Assembly (NCBI GenBank): GCA_903813345.2
Contig: CAIIXF020000008.1
Coordinates: forward strand, 19,762,822 to 19,826,821
DNA length: 64,000 nt
Direction: 5' to 3'
From: Owenia fusiformis
Taxonomy: Eukaryota; Annelida; Polychaeta; Sabellida; Oweniidae
A program made the translations under genes and the position numbers. Below are positions 37,519 to 48,650 of this stretch, piece after piece. Each line of letters opens with the position of its first letter. Positions within the stretch are counted from its first letter, which is position 1. Below the pieces are notes generated by a model, which made no database searches, was not told where the DNA came from, and was given only the letters and a program-made list of their open reading frames with translations.

Positions 37519-38498
37519 AGTTGAATCTGGGGTTTAATAAAGCAGGAGAAATCGTCCACAAATGCTCACTGTGTCCCCGGGAATATATGAGCTCCAGATA
37601 TTACATAGTGCACTCAAGAAACATCCATGGGATATCTGTGTTACAGTGCAAGATATGCAACAAACAGAGTCAGTGTGTCAGTAGATTTACTCAACACTTT
37701 TTCCAACATCAAATTGTCAAGAGTGTCAAGATCAAAGAGCAGCACTGTTGTCACTTATGCGGAAAAATATTTCTGAAAGCTCGGCTTCTTACAACTCATA
37801 TTGATGCATTGCATTTAAAAAAGCCAAAATTTAAATGTGAAACCTGCTTAGAAGTTTTCGTTCTTCGGAATCAGTTCAGGAAGCATATGTTAAAGAACCC
37901 AAAATGTGCGGAAAATTGTACAGATGAATACGCAACAGCACCAAGGCATATATGTGAAAAATGTGGAAAAACGTTTGATATAAAAGCAGACATGGATAAA
38001 CATGTTCGAGTTGTACACTTGAATGTTAAGCATTTCAAATGCGGGACTTGTGGCACAGAGTTTAAGTACGTTCAGTCATATCAACGGCATTTTCTTGGAA
38101 ATCCGCAATGTTTTGCCAGCTCTCCGAAATATCTCAGTTGTCATGTATGTAACATATGTGGCCTTAAGTTCCAAGGAAAGCATTACCTTGACTACCACTA
38201 CAGATACAAACATCAAAGTGAAGGCAATGTGTGTAAATTTTGCAAGAAAAGTTTTAAGAACAAAAAATGTTTACAGACGCATGAGATACGAGTTCACCAG
38301 AAGCGATTCTCTTGTCAGTATTGTGGTAGAACATTTGGATTGAGACAAGATTTGGATAGTCATGTTAGAATCCATACTGGAGAAAAGCCATATAAGTGTG
38401 AGCTATGTGATATTTCTTTTGCTCAATATGGTAGTTTGGCTAAACACAAACAGACTCTAACGCATAAGAGTATACAGAATGAAAACTTAAATTCTTGA
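37519..38498 (+). CDS. Alternative terminal exon 1 of the BTB gene (10 zinc fingers)
   Basis: The acceptor TTCTTTTACAG precedes AGTTGAATCTGG, and the two leading bases complete the Gly/Glu codon left open by shared exon 3, giving HTG-E-LNLGF. The joined protein would be 645 residues. There are ten finger-like units. Most are C2H2 (CSLCPREYMS..., CHLCGKIF..., CEKCGKTFDIK..., CQYCGRTFGLRQDL...HVRIH). Two end in Cys instead of the second His (HMLKNPKC and HFLGNPQC), a C2HC form shared with exons 2 and 3. The last linker is TGEKPYKC and the last finger is SFAQYGSLAKHKQTLTH. It presumably sets DNA specificity. It has its own stop TGA and no internal donor that I could support, so it is a last exon. 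Confidence 0.92.
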
Positions 38499-39333
38499 TG
38501 TTTTTATTATTTTCCCTGAAATATCATGTTGAGCCCTAAGGCATAGACTTTGTTGAGGTTGCTTAACTTTGTACAAAGGTAGCCCTTCTCGTCTTTGAGA
38601 TTGATGAAACCATAATCGGAAATAAGTTTGTATACTATGTATGGCTATATGTAATATAATATATGAGCCAGGCCAAAGGAAAAGGGGTCTTATCACAGAT
38701 TTTTTCAATATTCTGTTTTTTTGTTTATCTTAAAAAGCACAAAGAAACCTTTCAAATGAGCCATGGCTTATGTCCCAACAATTTTTCCTTGCATATATAT
38801 ATAGACCAAAAAATCGGATCTGAATTTAGCACATTTTCCTCTTAATCGTGGGCACATTTTTGGCTCTGTAGCACAATTTTAATTTTTGTGATAAGACCGG
38901 TTTTCCTATGGCCAGGCTCATATACCTTATTCTCTCTTCATGTTTTCTTCAGACCATATTCAACATAAAAGTTGCATGTGCGCTCATTGGAGCTTGTATG
39001 CATTAGAGAAAATATGGTACGGTCATCTTTTCCCCAGATAAGAGTCTGGAAGTTAAATAACATTGGCACTGTGAAGAATTTCTTCATCATTTAAGGAAGT
39101 AGAAGTCATAAGTGTAAAATGTTGGAAATAATATTTTCAAAAGAATGCCAGTGTTTTTTAGATATCTGACGAAATATAGAAGCTACTGAATGTTTAAGAT
39201 GGAGAAATCCTTAAACTCATGAGATTTCTTCAGACAATCTCTTAATATTGAAAGACTCTTAATCTTTTAATATTGAAAGACTCCTGAAAATTGTCAGAAC
39301 AAACCCTTGAGCAGGACCATTCGCATTGATATA
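38499..39333. other. 3' UTR of terminal exon 1 and intron
   Basis: No further gene is present. AGCCAGGCCAAAGGAAAAGG (38,665) and its partial reverse complement CCTATGGCCAGGCT (38,906) suggest a small decayed inverted-repeat element (about 38,660-38,920) with TATATGAGCC/GGCTCATATA ends. Confidence 0.4.
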
Positions 39334-40627
39334 CGAGGGAAGATCCAAAAGTTTCCGGCCTAACATAGTTCCCGATGTCTGAGAGCAACCATTCTTCACA
39401 GTTCAAATGTTGCTTATGTATGAACATAATTTATGCATATGATTAACCTCTAGGGGTCACAGCCTCATTTTGAGAATATTCATAATGAGGTCAGGTCACA
39501 GTGGCTGCACAATGGAGAAAACTGAATATAGAGCTGTGATAAAGTTTCTATATCAAGAAGAAAATGGAGGGCAGGAAATCTACGATAGACTTAAGGATGT
39601 GTATGGGGAAGGTGCTCCCTCCTATTCTACTGTAAAATTTTGGGTGGCTGAATTTAAACGTGGACGGGAATCAATTGATGATGCAACATGTTCTGGAAGA
39701 CCTAAAGATGTCACTACAGATAGAAATGTTGATCTTGTACATCGAACAATATTGGAAGATAGGCGGAAATCTATACGTGAACTTGTAGAAGAAACTGGAT
39801 TATCATATGGTACCGTTTGTAGAATAATTCATGAAGATTTACACATGCAAAAGTTAAGCTCAAGATGGGTGCCCCGTATGCTCACAGAGGACATGAAAAC
39901 AAAACGAGTTGCTGTTGCAAGAGAGCTTTTGGACATGTATAACACTGATCCACAAGGTTTTATGGAGAGAATAGTCACTTGTGATGAAACATGGGTGCGT
40001 CATTTTGAGCCTTCAACCAAACATGAGTCAATGCAATGGAAACATATGGGGTCTCCACCCCCAAAGAAGTTTCGCACCACCCCATCCAACAAAAAGATGA
40101 TGGCCACTATTTTCTGGGACTGTGAAGGTCCTATCTTAGTAGACTACCTTCCAAGAGGTACTACAATGAACGGAGAATATTATGCTGCTTTGTTGCGTAC
40201 TTTAAAAGCTAGACTTGATGAAACCAGGCCACACAAAGTCCGTCTTGGAGTTTTGCATCAACAGGACAATGCACCTGTTCACACAAGCCAAGTTGCTCGT
40301 GATGCAGCGGAAGAATGCCATCTGGAATTATTACCGCACGCACCCTATTCTCCAGATCAAGCACCCAGTGACTATTACCTATTTGGGAAACTCAAAAAAT
40401 CTCTACGAGGGCAACGCTATGATGATGATGATGAGGTCAAGATAGCTGTTAACCAGTGGTTGGAGGGTCATGCTCCTGATTTCTTCAGAACTGGACTTGA
40501 GATGCTGCCAAGAAGATGGGCCAAGTGCATCGAAGTACAGGGAGACTACATTGAAAAATGACACTATCATTTTGAAAATCCATCAACTAGAACTATGTTA
40601 GGCCGGAAACTTTTGGATCTTCCCTCG
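39334..40627 (+). mobile_element. Complete mariner-type transposon (1,294 bp)
   Basis: The terminal inverted repeats of about 38 bp are identical on both ends (CGAGGGAAGATCCAAAAGTT...), with TA target duplications at 39,332-39,333 and 40,628-40,629. The element size is typical for mariner, and one intact transposase frame lies between the ends. It inserted in the intron between zinc-finger exons 1 and 2, in the sense direction. Perfect ends and an open frame indicate a recent arrival. Confidence 0.97.
39512..40561 (+). CDS. Mariner transposase (DD34D), intact
   Basis: This is a cut-and-paste transposase of 349 residues. The chosen start is MEKTEYRAVIKFLYQ, as is usual for the family; an upstream in-frame ATG at 39,470 would add 14 residues. 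The N-terminal half has the helix-turn-helix DNA-binding region (YSTVKFWVAEFKRG, SGRPKDV) and a second one near TGLSYGTVCRIIHEDL. The family signature is WVPRMLTEDMK. The catalytic triad is Asp in VTCDETWV, Asp in HQQDNAPVHTS and, exactly 34 residues later, Asp in APSDYYLF. No stop or frameshift is seen. A run of four Asp (YDDDDEVK) comes from a GAT repeat. Confidence 0.97.
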   Translation: MEKTEYRAVIKFLYQEENGGQEIYDRLKDVYGEGAPSYSTVKFWVAEFKRGRESIDDATCSGRPKDVTTDRNVDLVHRTILEDRRKSIRELVEETGLSYGTVCRIIHEDLHMQKLSSRWVPRMLTEDMKTKRVAVARELLDMYNTDPQGFMERIVTCDETWVRHFEPSTKHESMQWKHMGSPPPKKFRTTPSNKKMMATIFWDCEGPILVDYLPRGTTMNGEYYAALLRTLKARLDETRPHKVRLGVLHQQDNAPVHTSQVARDAAEECHLELLPHAPYSPDQAPSDYYLFGKLKKSLRGQRYDDDDEVKIAVNQWLEGHAPDFFRTGLEMLPRRWAKCIEVQGDYIEK

Positions 40628-41566
40628 TATGTACAAAAAAACAAGTTCTTAAGGGACATTCCTGGCCAATCCATTTCTATCCTGCATATAATTGCGATGT
40701 AATCACATTAATATATACTTTCCTTATTTAGCATATTTTCCAGTAAGCTGCCATCTTTTAAGATCAATATTCACCATATCAAAAAAAAATTCATGTTTTG
40801 CTAAACATGGAAAGTATATATGGTAATAGCTATCATATTAGAAGATATATCTAAGAACTACTTGCCACTTCTCAACGAGTAATACTCACAAGTTTAATTT
40901 TAGATAAAGTAGTGTCCCATATACATGTAGTATATTCATAACAGAAACATATTGAGTTAATACCTCATGTTCTGTGGTCTGTTTCTCACAACAGGCTAAA
41001 TTAATAAAAACAATAGGCAAAATTAATGGAAATCATAAATTTAACATGGAAAAGTTGAACAGTCCCTTAAAACAACTGGCGATTTTGTGAAAACAACAGG
41101 TGAAAATTGCCTGTTGCCTGCTGCTTATGAAACCCCTCAACCTTTGATGTCTGTAGTGTCCCATTCTGTTGATTATGGATTATTGTGAGGTTTGTCCACA
41201 TTGCAGTGGACTGATTAATCAGTTAAAAGTATATCCCAAAAATGAGGTTTTAGTTAGTAAACATGCAGGGGCATATTTGTATCTGTGGGAGGTAAATTGC
41301 CCTAGTCCTTGACTCCTTTTACAAAAATAAAAATCCCTCCCCAAAAATATTATATAATATATAATTAACATTTATGGAATTTTATCGGATACATCTGGTG
41401 TATCCAAAATAAGACATTTCCTGAGAGATAAATCCTGTATCTAAAACCTCTTATGTATGTTAATAAATATTGTAAATATGTATCTAAACAAAATAGATGA
41501 ATATATAACCTATTAGTTTCGATATTTTTGCTTCTGAATTAATTTTTAAAATTTTTGCAATATTGA

Positions 41567-41702
41567 ACAAATATTTCACTCTATTGAGGTGAATACCTGT
41601 ACATCTTTCACAAGTGATATTCCACGAAGCCCGAAGGGCAAGTGGAATATCACCTTGTGAAAGTGCTACAGGTATTCACCGAAAATAGAGTGAAATATTT
41701 GT
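41567..41702. repeat. Long near-perfect palindrome (about 60-bp arms)
   Basis: The left arm starts ACAAATATTTCACTCTATT and runs to GTGATATTCCAC. The right arm repeats this in reverse complement (GTGGAATATCACC ... GAGTGAAATATTTGT). The loop is about 15 bases (GAAGCCCGAAGGGCA), itself partly self-complementary. Confidence 0.8.
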
Positions 41703-41704
41703 TT

Positions 41705-41995
41705 TATTATATCACTGTCTTGCTAAACATCCCTAATATTATTAAGTCATTAAGTCTTCAGATATTTTTACGAATCTACTCGGTTCGTCTGCCATTTTGA
41801 CTTAAAACTGAACTAAATTATTTACACTGAACGAAAACAAATTCTTTGAAAATTCCCGGGAGCGTGGGATATCGCTAGATATCTCACGGTTGTCTTATCT
41901 GATTAGCATTGCCATTGAATATCGCCAGATATCCCACGACATGTGACCCGGTTTTGACCAATCATACTGTCGTTAGCTAGATAGTGATATAATAA
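41705..41995. mobile_element. Short TIR element next to the palindrome
   Basis: The left end TTATTATATCACTGTCTTGC and the right end TAGATAGTGATATAATAA are inverted repeats of about 20 bp. The interior has the repeated phrases GATATCGCTAGATATCTCAC and ATATCGCCAGATATCCCAC. There is no ORF. The palindrome to its left may belong to the same composite insertion. Confidence 0.6.
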
Positions 41996-42213
41996 TGAGT
42001 ATTATTACTGATTGACTGTAGCCTATGTCATATCTACAAAGCAGTGCTGAGAATCTAAGTCTGAATTTTGCTAAATCGTTATGAATTTCATAATAATAAC
42101 AATGTTACTAGAAAAATATAAATTGCTAAAATAGCTGTCACATCATTAGCCATGTTGGTTCACCATGTACCACTGAATAATTTTGGGCATTAGTTTTCAA
42201 TCAATTGATTATT

Positions 42214-42926
42214 ATGTCACCACCAAAAGTGGTGACATATTGTTATGGTCTCCAACTTTTTTGTGACATTGGTTGGGTGTCTGGTGGTCGATGTCTGTAA
42301 CAAATTTTTGCAACTTCAAATAACTAGAATTAGAATGACTTCAAATTTTTCAAAATCACCTACAAGTTCTCAGAAGTTCAAATCTAGATTTGAGATTTGA
42401 CCTTCTCAAGGTCAAAAGAGGTATTTTTCAACTTGCTTCAAATTGACCAGTTTTTGTTAAAATTTATCTACAAGCTCTCAGAAGTTCAATTCTGACTTTA
42501 GATTTTACCTTCAATGACGTTCTTAAGGTCAAAAAGGTCTTTTTTCAACTTGGTTCAAATTTACCAGTTTTTTATTTACAAAGTTCATTTACAAGTTCTC
42601 ACAAGTTCAAATCTGACTTTAGATTTGAGATTTGACCTACAATGACCTTCTCAAGGTAGAAATTGGTCAAAAGGTATTACTTCAACTTGCTTCAAATTTC
42701 AAAATCATGTACAAGTTCTTAGAAGTTCAAATTTGACTCTAAATATGAAATTTGACCTTCAATGACCTTCTCAAGATCCAAAAAGGTATTTTTCAACTTG
42801 CTTCAAATTGACCAATTTTTTTCAAGATCAACTACAAGTTCTCAGAAGTTCAAATCTGGTTTAAGATTTGAACTTATAATATTGTGACAAATAGGTGGTG
42901 ACATTTTCTCATGTTAATGCCTCGTT
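42214..42926. repeat. GTCACCACC-family repeat, long copy
   Basis: It has the same hairpin start (ATGTCACCACCAAAAGTGGT) and the same right end (GGTGGTGACATTTTCTCATG) as the copies at 22,851 and 28,030. The interior holds about five units of the minisatellite of roughly 120 bp (AAGTTCAAATCTGACTTTAG, TCAATGACCTTCTCAAGG). Copy number of the interior is the main difference between family members. Confidence 0.8.
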
Positions 42927-43192
42927 GTATTTGGTGTGACAGGGAGTAGCTGTAAAACTTTTGCCCACCATATATCCATGCCATGCACTGCTGACTGCCC
43001 CAAAGTATTTAAATGCTGGCGAACGGTGAGCCCTCACAGCCTTTTGTGACAGCTCGTTACCATTACTGTTGTAATATATAAAACATCTTCTCTGATGTCA
43101 ACAGAAATGGTCTCTCATTTGAAGCAAAGGAACATCAAATAAAGATAATGTAATTCACAAATCATAACATTGAATTTTTCTGTGTTTTACAG

Positions 43193-44073
43193 GGGAGGTG
43201 ATTCCCCAGGCTCCTCCTGCAGAGGAGGTGAGTCCCAGTGCACCCCAGGCGTATGGCTTCCAGTTCACTTTATGCTACAAATGTGAAGTGTGTAGCAAGC
43301 TGTATTCCACTGAAGAAGCCCTCAAAATTCATTCTCAAAAATTGCATGGCGTTAAATTGACCGACTGTAAGACAATGGTGAAATGTGACTCATGTGGATT
43401 GTTACTTGTGGATAAACAGGCCTATAAACAACATATCATAACCAATCAGAAGTGTGCTGATAGTTGCACAATTACATCTAGTTCTTATTACGCAGTACAA
43501 ACGGCTGTTTGTGAGTACTGCAGTGATACATACCACCCTGGTGACCTTACTAAACATTTGAGACTCAAACACGACGGCTATAAGTGTTACTCATGTGGAT
43601 TACAATGCCCTAATAAGGAAATTCTTACCAGGCATTACATAGGAAACACAAAATGTGCGGACAGTTGTCCTAAATACATCAATTTTCATATTTGCGACAA
43701 ATGTGGCAAAATTTATTCACGTAAATGTTCGCTTGAAGCTCACATAGTTAGAAATCATTCTGATGAAAACGTGCCATGCTCTATATGTAATCAGACATTT
43801 CAGTCGAATTACCATTTAAAGATGCACCATAAAAGGGTGCATGATAAGAAAGTTCAGTGTGAGCATTGTGGAAAGTCATTTGGTATGCCCCAAGATTTGA
43901 AGGAACATGTAAGGATCCATACTGGAGAGAGACCATATAAGTGTGAAATTTGCGATAAAAGCTTCGCACAAGGTGGAAGTTTGTACAAACATAAGCAATC
44001 ACAAGCACATATAAATAAGCAGAGTGAATTTGATAATGCAAATGATCGGCAGCAAACATATTTCCAATACTGA
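43193..44073 (+). CDS. Alternative terminal exon 2 of the BTB gene (8 zinc fingers)
   Basis: The acceptor TCTGTGTTTTACAG precedes GGGAGGTG; joined to shared exon 3 it reads HTG-G-EVIPQAPP. The full protein would be 612 residues. A Pro-rich lead (APPAEEVSPSAPQAYG) is followed by eight finger-like units, from CEVCSKLYSTEEALKIHSQKLH to CEICDKSFAQGGSLYKHKQSQAH. Two are C2HC (HIITNQKC, HYIGNTKC), matching the positions of such fingers in exons 1 and 3. The linker TGERPYKC before the last finger is canonical. It stops at TGA 44,071-44,073. It is a clear paralogue of the other terminal exons, so the cassette arose by tandem duplication. Confidence 0.92.
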
Positions 44074-44465
44074 AAATCATAGATTGGAGGTGTCTGGTGT
44101 GAATGTAGGTCAAGAGAATATAGAATCACAAATCCTATTTGTCAAAAAAAGTATTTCATTACTGTAAGAATAATCTCTTTGAAGTTTTCAGATCTGTATA
44201 TATATTTATATGATATGTTTTCTTCAGAGCCATGGCCATGTGGGGTAGAAATAGTGAACATTTTCATTTGGTAATCTTGCATCCTGACTATGACCTGATT
44301 TATAGCCTACTTCACAAGACACTGATCAGTAGCACATTACGTTACAAATGTTCCTGAAGATTTATTATACAAGAAAGAATTTGCAACTGCAAAGATCTTC
44401 CTTTATTTTATAAATATATATACTGTATATACATTGAATGTTCAAATGTTATCACACTATACCTT

Positions 44466-44843
44466 AATTCACTGGTGATCCACTCGATTACGAAATGGTT
44501 TGTTCGGTAACAAAATGTTGGAACGTTTATTACAAACGTGTATCAGTATCATATGTTTAAGAAAATGTACATATTTGTGAACACTGTATTTCGAAAAACA
44601 ATTAAGATCTGCACTTTTAACCCATACCGTTTATGAGAGGAATTAAATCGACGATTTGTCTTCTGAGCAATTTTTCGCAAACATGTACATTTTCTAAAAC
44701 ATATGATACTGATACACGTTTGTGAGAAAAAATGTTGTGAGGATTCTGCCTACAACACTCGAAATAAAGAAAAATCGTACCTTCGATGTTCTGACATTTT
44801 GTTACCGAAACGAACTGTAAGTGAGTGGATCACCAGTGAATTT
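44466..44843. repeat. Foldback element with arms of about 120 bp
   Basis: The left arm AATTCACTGGTGATCCACTC (44,466) returns as GAGTGGATCACCAGTGAATT (ending 44,842). The match continues through GGTAACAAAATGT and CGTGTATCAGTATCATATG to GAAAATGTACAT on the left. Arms make up most of the element. There is no coding capacity. Confidence 0.8.
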
Positions 44844-46033
44844 ATACCACAAAATAATGTATTCTGCATTCCTTTGTACTATAATACAGTTTGTTCATAT
44901 TAAGATTCTCTAAAAATGGGTCCTATTTGGCCATCTACAGAAAATTATTAAACACTGCACAAAGCCATCATATAGTAAACATGCTGACGACCACATACAT
45001 AACATTCACAAGAGACATTCCATGCAGATTCAACCACTGGAACCCAGTTCAAAAATAAATTCTCTATTCTATAAAAAATATTAAGCATTACTCATTCAAT
45101 TTAAGTCACATATCCAAAATAGTCTTGTTAAACTCCCAAACAGATTTGAGATTGTTTTAGTAACTTGAAAATTTTCACAGATGTAAGAGCTGACAATAGA
45201 CTACTAGGTTTCTGGTGGGTTACTGACCAGGTGGCCATTTTGAATTTCAAGTGAAATCTTTAATGCAGTTTGCATTACTTAGTACAAGATCTAGATTTTG
45301 TCTAGATTTTATATAGGGCATTTTAATTGTGAAACGTATAGTGTTGTCCAAGCTCTGCAGCTAGTTAGTAGTACTATATATGTGATTTAAGTGTTCTCAG
45401 AAATAAAGTTAGAATTGAAAACCATTTTTGTTCTTACACTTAATGATGAAGCAAAAACCAAACATTAGACAGGTTAGAAACTGTATTTTGATTGGCCTCC
45501 TCATGGGCTCAGAAACAGCAATTATACAAATGATTAAATTAAAAATTAAATTAACACTTGGCCCTTTCTTTGGTCCAATCGTGTTACACATGACCTCTAT
45601 GAATGCAAACAAATTTTTTAATTGATATTTTTAAGCATGATTGTCTCAATGTTAACGAATCAAAAAATAAAATCAGTGTCAAGATTTTTTAACTTTGAGA
45701 GCAAGTTGACACAATTTACCTGCATTGTGATGTAACATACTGTCTGTTTGGTTTGATAAAAACATCATGTTGAGGTTGGAGTTAAATATATATAAAATGA
45801 ATTTATCAGTTGACTGGCATATTTTTGAAATGTTTTCAATGATATAGATTGTAAAGTAGCTTATGTTAAAGAGTCAATATATGCCAATCAACATTATTGG
45901 AAATCTTTCCAATGGTACATGTATATCACATTTGGTACCATATCTTTTGGTTTTGGCTGTATAGGGAGGGGTGGGACTTATTTGACACCTCGTTTATTAC
46001 ATATCACCTACATGTAATTGATTCAATATAATC

Positions 46034-46449
46034 TAACTCTACTTATTTGGTGCTATTTAATTTGGCAAAAATCAAAAAATTGGTAAACATTTAATTTCAA
46101 TTACTATAACTACAGTACTTAACTCAGATCATATATCAGCTATTTTATCCTTTTTACTAGAATCCTATTCCACATCATATTTGACCAGACGACGTTCACC
46201 AAGCTCCTATAAGCCACATTAGAATTGATATGGTCTGATCAAGAAAATTTTTACAAGAAAATAAAGACATTTTACAGAATTACTAATACCCGTGTAGATG
46301 CATTAAACTTTCTTCCGAGGGATTTTTGGTCATATATAGCACATTGCCCACAAGGGCTTGTCTGACAGCTCATTACCATTACTTTGTGAATTGGTGGATT
46401 TTTGCAAATCACCAAATTAAAACAGGCACCAAATTAAGAAGAGTAACAG
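46034..46449. mobile_element. MITE-like inverted-repeat element, family 1 (diverged)
   Basis: The ends TAACTCTACTTATTTGGTGC and GCACCAAATTAAGAAGAGTA are inverted. The sequence phrases TTTAATTTGGC and ACCAAATTAA tie it to the element at 15,658-15,888. It ends about 60 bases before the acceptor of terminal exon 3. Confidence 0.6.
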
Positions 46450-46509
46450 CACTAATATACAAAGTAAAATATAAAAGGCAGTCAAAGTAATTTTTGGTTT
46501 TCTTTACAG

Positions 46510-47747
46510 AGGAGATGCTTGTAGTGGACACCTACAGTGAGATGTGCATTTATCAGTGTAGCAGGTGCCATAGTCCGTTTCCATCTGCACGGGAGCTCAT
46601 TGCACACGCAAAGACTATCCATGAGGCCAATCTCCTGCAGTGTAGAGTATGCAACAAAATCACAAAATGTGTGAAGGAATATTGCCAGCATTACCTAACC
46701 CATCAACAGAATCAAGGATATGATTGGAGGCAAGTGAGAAGGGATGCAAAACTTCTGGGAAAGCATAAATGTCCGTATGAATCTTGTGAATATGTGAGCT
46801 CAAGGTCGGGGACTTTAAATCGACATATCAAACAGACCCATTTGAAACTTCCATATTTTAAATGTGAAACTTGTGCACAGGAATTTGTGTATAAGTTCAA
46901 GTTGAGAAAACACATGAAAGATAACCCTGAATGTGCTAAGAATTGTACGGTTAGTTTCAAAAAACATGTCTGCGAGATCCCGAGTTGTGGAAAAGTTTTT
47001 GAGACTGCAGGAAATCTAGCCAAACATAAAACTGAATTTCATTTGAAAATAAAGGCCTATAAATGTGAGACGTGCAAAGAGGAATTTGTATACTACCTAA
47101 CATTTAAAAGTCATTTTCTGCATAGTCGCACATGTGAGGAAAATTGTCCGTCAAATCTAACCTTTGTTGTGTGTGACGTATGTGGGAAGAAATTCAATTC
47201 TGCTTCAAAAATGAAACGTCATAAATTAGATGTCCATGAGAGAGGAGCTTTCAACTGCCAGTCATGTGATGCAATTTTTAGCACTGAATCAAATCTAATG
47301 ATGCACAAACGAAGAAAGCATGATGCGAAAGAGCACATCTGTTCGTATTGTGGGAGGGCCTTTGGGCTTCCCTTTGATCTACGCAACCATGAGAGAATCC
47401 ATACTGGAGAGAAGCCTTTCCATTGTGACATATGTGATGTCAGTTTCATTCAGCAGAGTATTCTCATAAAACATAGAAGATCAGACATTCATGTACACAG
47501 AGTGAATGAATGGAATAAACAGTTAGGGACTCCAGAAAATGAACCACAACCATACACAAATAAAGATGATGAGCAATTAAGATACCCTGAAATGAGGCAA
47601 AAAGAGTCATTAGAAAATGAACAAGTACCATACGGTGAAGTTTGGCGAAAAGATGCATTAAATAATGAACAACTCGCATACAGTGAATATATGCAAAATA
47701 AGACATTAAAAAGTGAACCTTTACCATATACTGAATATCATGAATAA
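46510..47747 (+). CDS. Alternative terminal exon 3 of the BTB gene (10 zinc fingers)
   Basis: The acceptor TTTTCTTTACAG precedes AGGAGATGC; the splice gives HTG-E-EMLVVD. The full protein would be 731 residues. There are ten finger-like units. Two have a four-residue Cys spacing (CPYESC, CEIPSC), and two are C2HC (HMKDNPEC, HFLHSRTC). The last two fingers are CSYCGRAFGLPFDLRNHERIH, linker TGEKPFHC, and SFIQQSILIKHRRSDIH. After the fingers a low-complexity tail of about 75 residues repeats a motif near NEQxPYxE every 18-22 residues (NEPQPYT, NEQVPYGE, NEQLAYSE, SEPLPYTE). Exons 1 and 2 lack such a tail. It ends with TAA at 47,745-47,747. A minisatellite rich in AATAAA follows. Confidence 0.92.
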
Positions 47748-47959
47748 GCAGTCTGAGACTTTATCATACATGTATAATTAAGTACTGGACACTCTTCAAT
47801 GTTCCAATATGTATGGAATATTAGCATAGGTCTTAGGACCACCATCTTGCATGGAATAAGATATGTTATTGAAGATGGCATGCAAAATTTGAAAATATTG
47901 TCTAACCATTCAGATATTATTTGTTATGACTTATAAACTGTTTGAAACACTTTTTGAAA

Positions 47960-48650
47960 AGAACCATGAATGAAATAAATACATGGGGTAATATCGTGTA
48001 TGGAAAAGATATATGGGACAATATAATGAATGGAATAAATATGGTGCAATGCCATGAATGGAATAAATATATGGGGCAATACCATGTGTAGAATAAATAT
48101 ATTGAGACAATATCATGAATGGAATGAATATGGTGCAATACCATGAAATAAATATATGGAGCAATACCATGTATGGAATGTGGGACAATATAATGAATGG
48201 AATAAATATGGTGCAATGCCATGAATGGAATAAATATAGTGGAACAACATTATGAATGGAATAAATATGGTGCAATACCATGAAATAAATATATGCAGCA
48301 ATACCATGTACGGAATGTGGGACAATATAGTGAATGGAATAAATATGGTGCAATACCATGAATGGAATAAATATAGTGGGACAATATTATGAATGGAATA
48401 AATATATGGGGCAATACCACGTTTGGAATAAATAAATATAATGTAGTAAGACAATACTATGAATGGACTAAATATGTCTGATAATAATATTAATGAAATG
48501 AATATGCGGGGCAATATCATCAATGGAATAAATATGTGGTGCAATACCATGTATGGAATAAATATGTGGAACAATATTATGAATGATATAAAAGCATATG
48601 GGTTGATTAATACCATGTATGTAATATGTAATAAAACTGTAATAAATCAT
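47960..48650. repeat. About 30-bp minisatellite carrying repeated AATAAA hexamers
   Basis: There are roughly 22 degenerate units like ACCATGAATGGAATAAATAT followed by ATGGGGCAAT. Most units (around 17) include AATAAA, the canonical polyadenylation hexamer, on the same strand as terminal exon 3, whose stop codon lies about 210 bases upstream. The long minus-strand ORFs across it are artefacts of the repeat. Confidence 0.9.

Larger units (their letters stand above)
40628..43192. other. Intron between terminal exons 1 and 2
   Basis: No coding exon is supported. It holds a long hairpin (41,567-41,702), an adjacent TIR element (41,705-41,995) and a long GTCACCACC-family repeat (42,214-42,926). 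Confidence 0.5.
44074..46509. other. 3' UTR of terminal exon 2 and intron
   Basis: No additional coding exon is supported. It contains two inverted-repeat elements (44,466-44,843 and 46,034-46,449). Between them is AT-rich unique sequence. Confidence 0.5.

Noticed and set aside
38023-38343. 106-codon + strand ORF in terminal exon 1
   Set aside because: It is out of frame with the zinc-finger frame that fully explains the region.
47917-48616. Overlapping minus-strand ORFs of 100-167 codons
   Set aside because: They come from the 30-bp minisatellite and encode only its translation.
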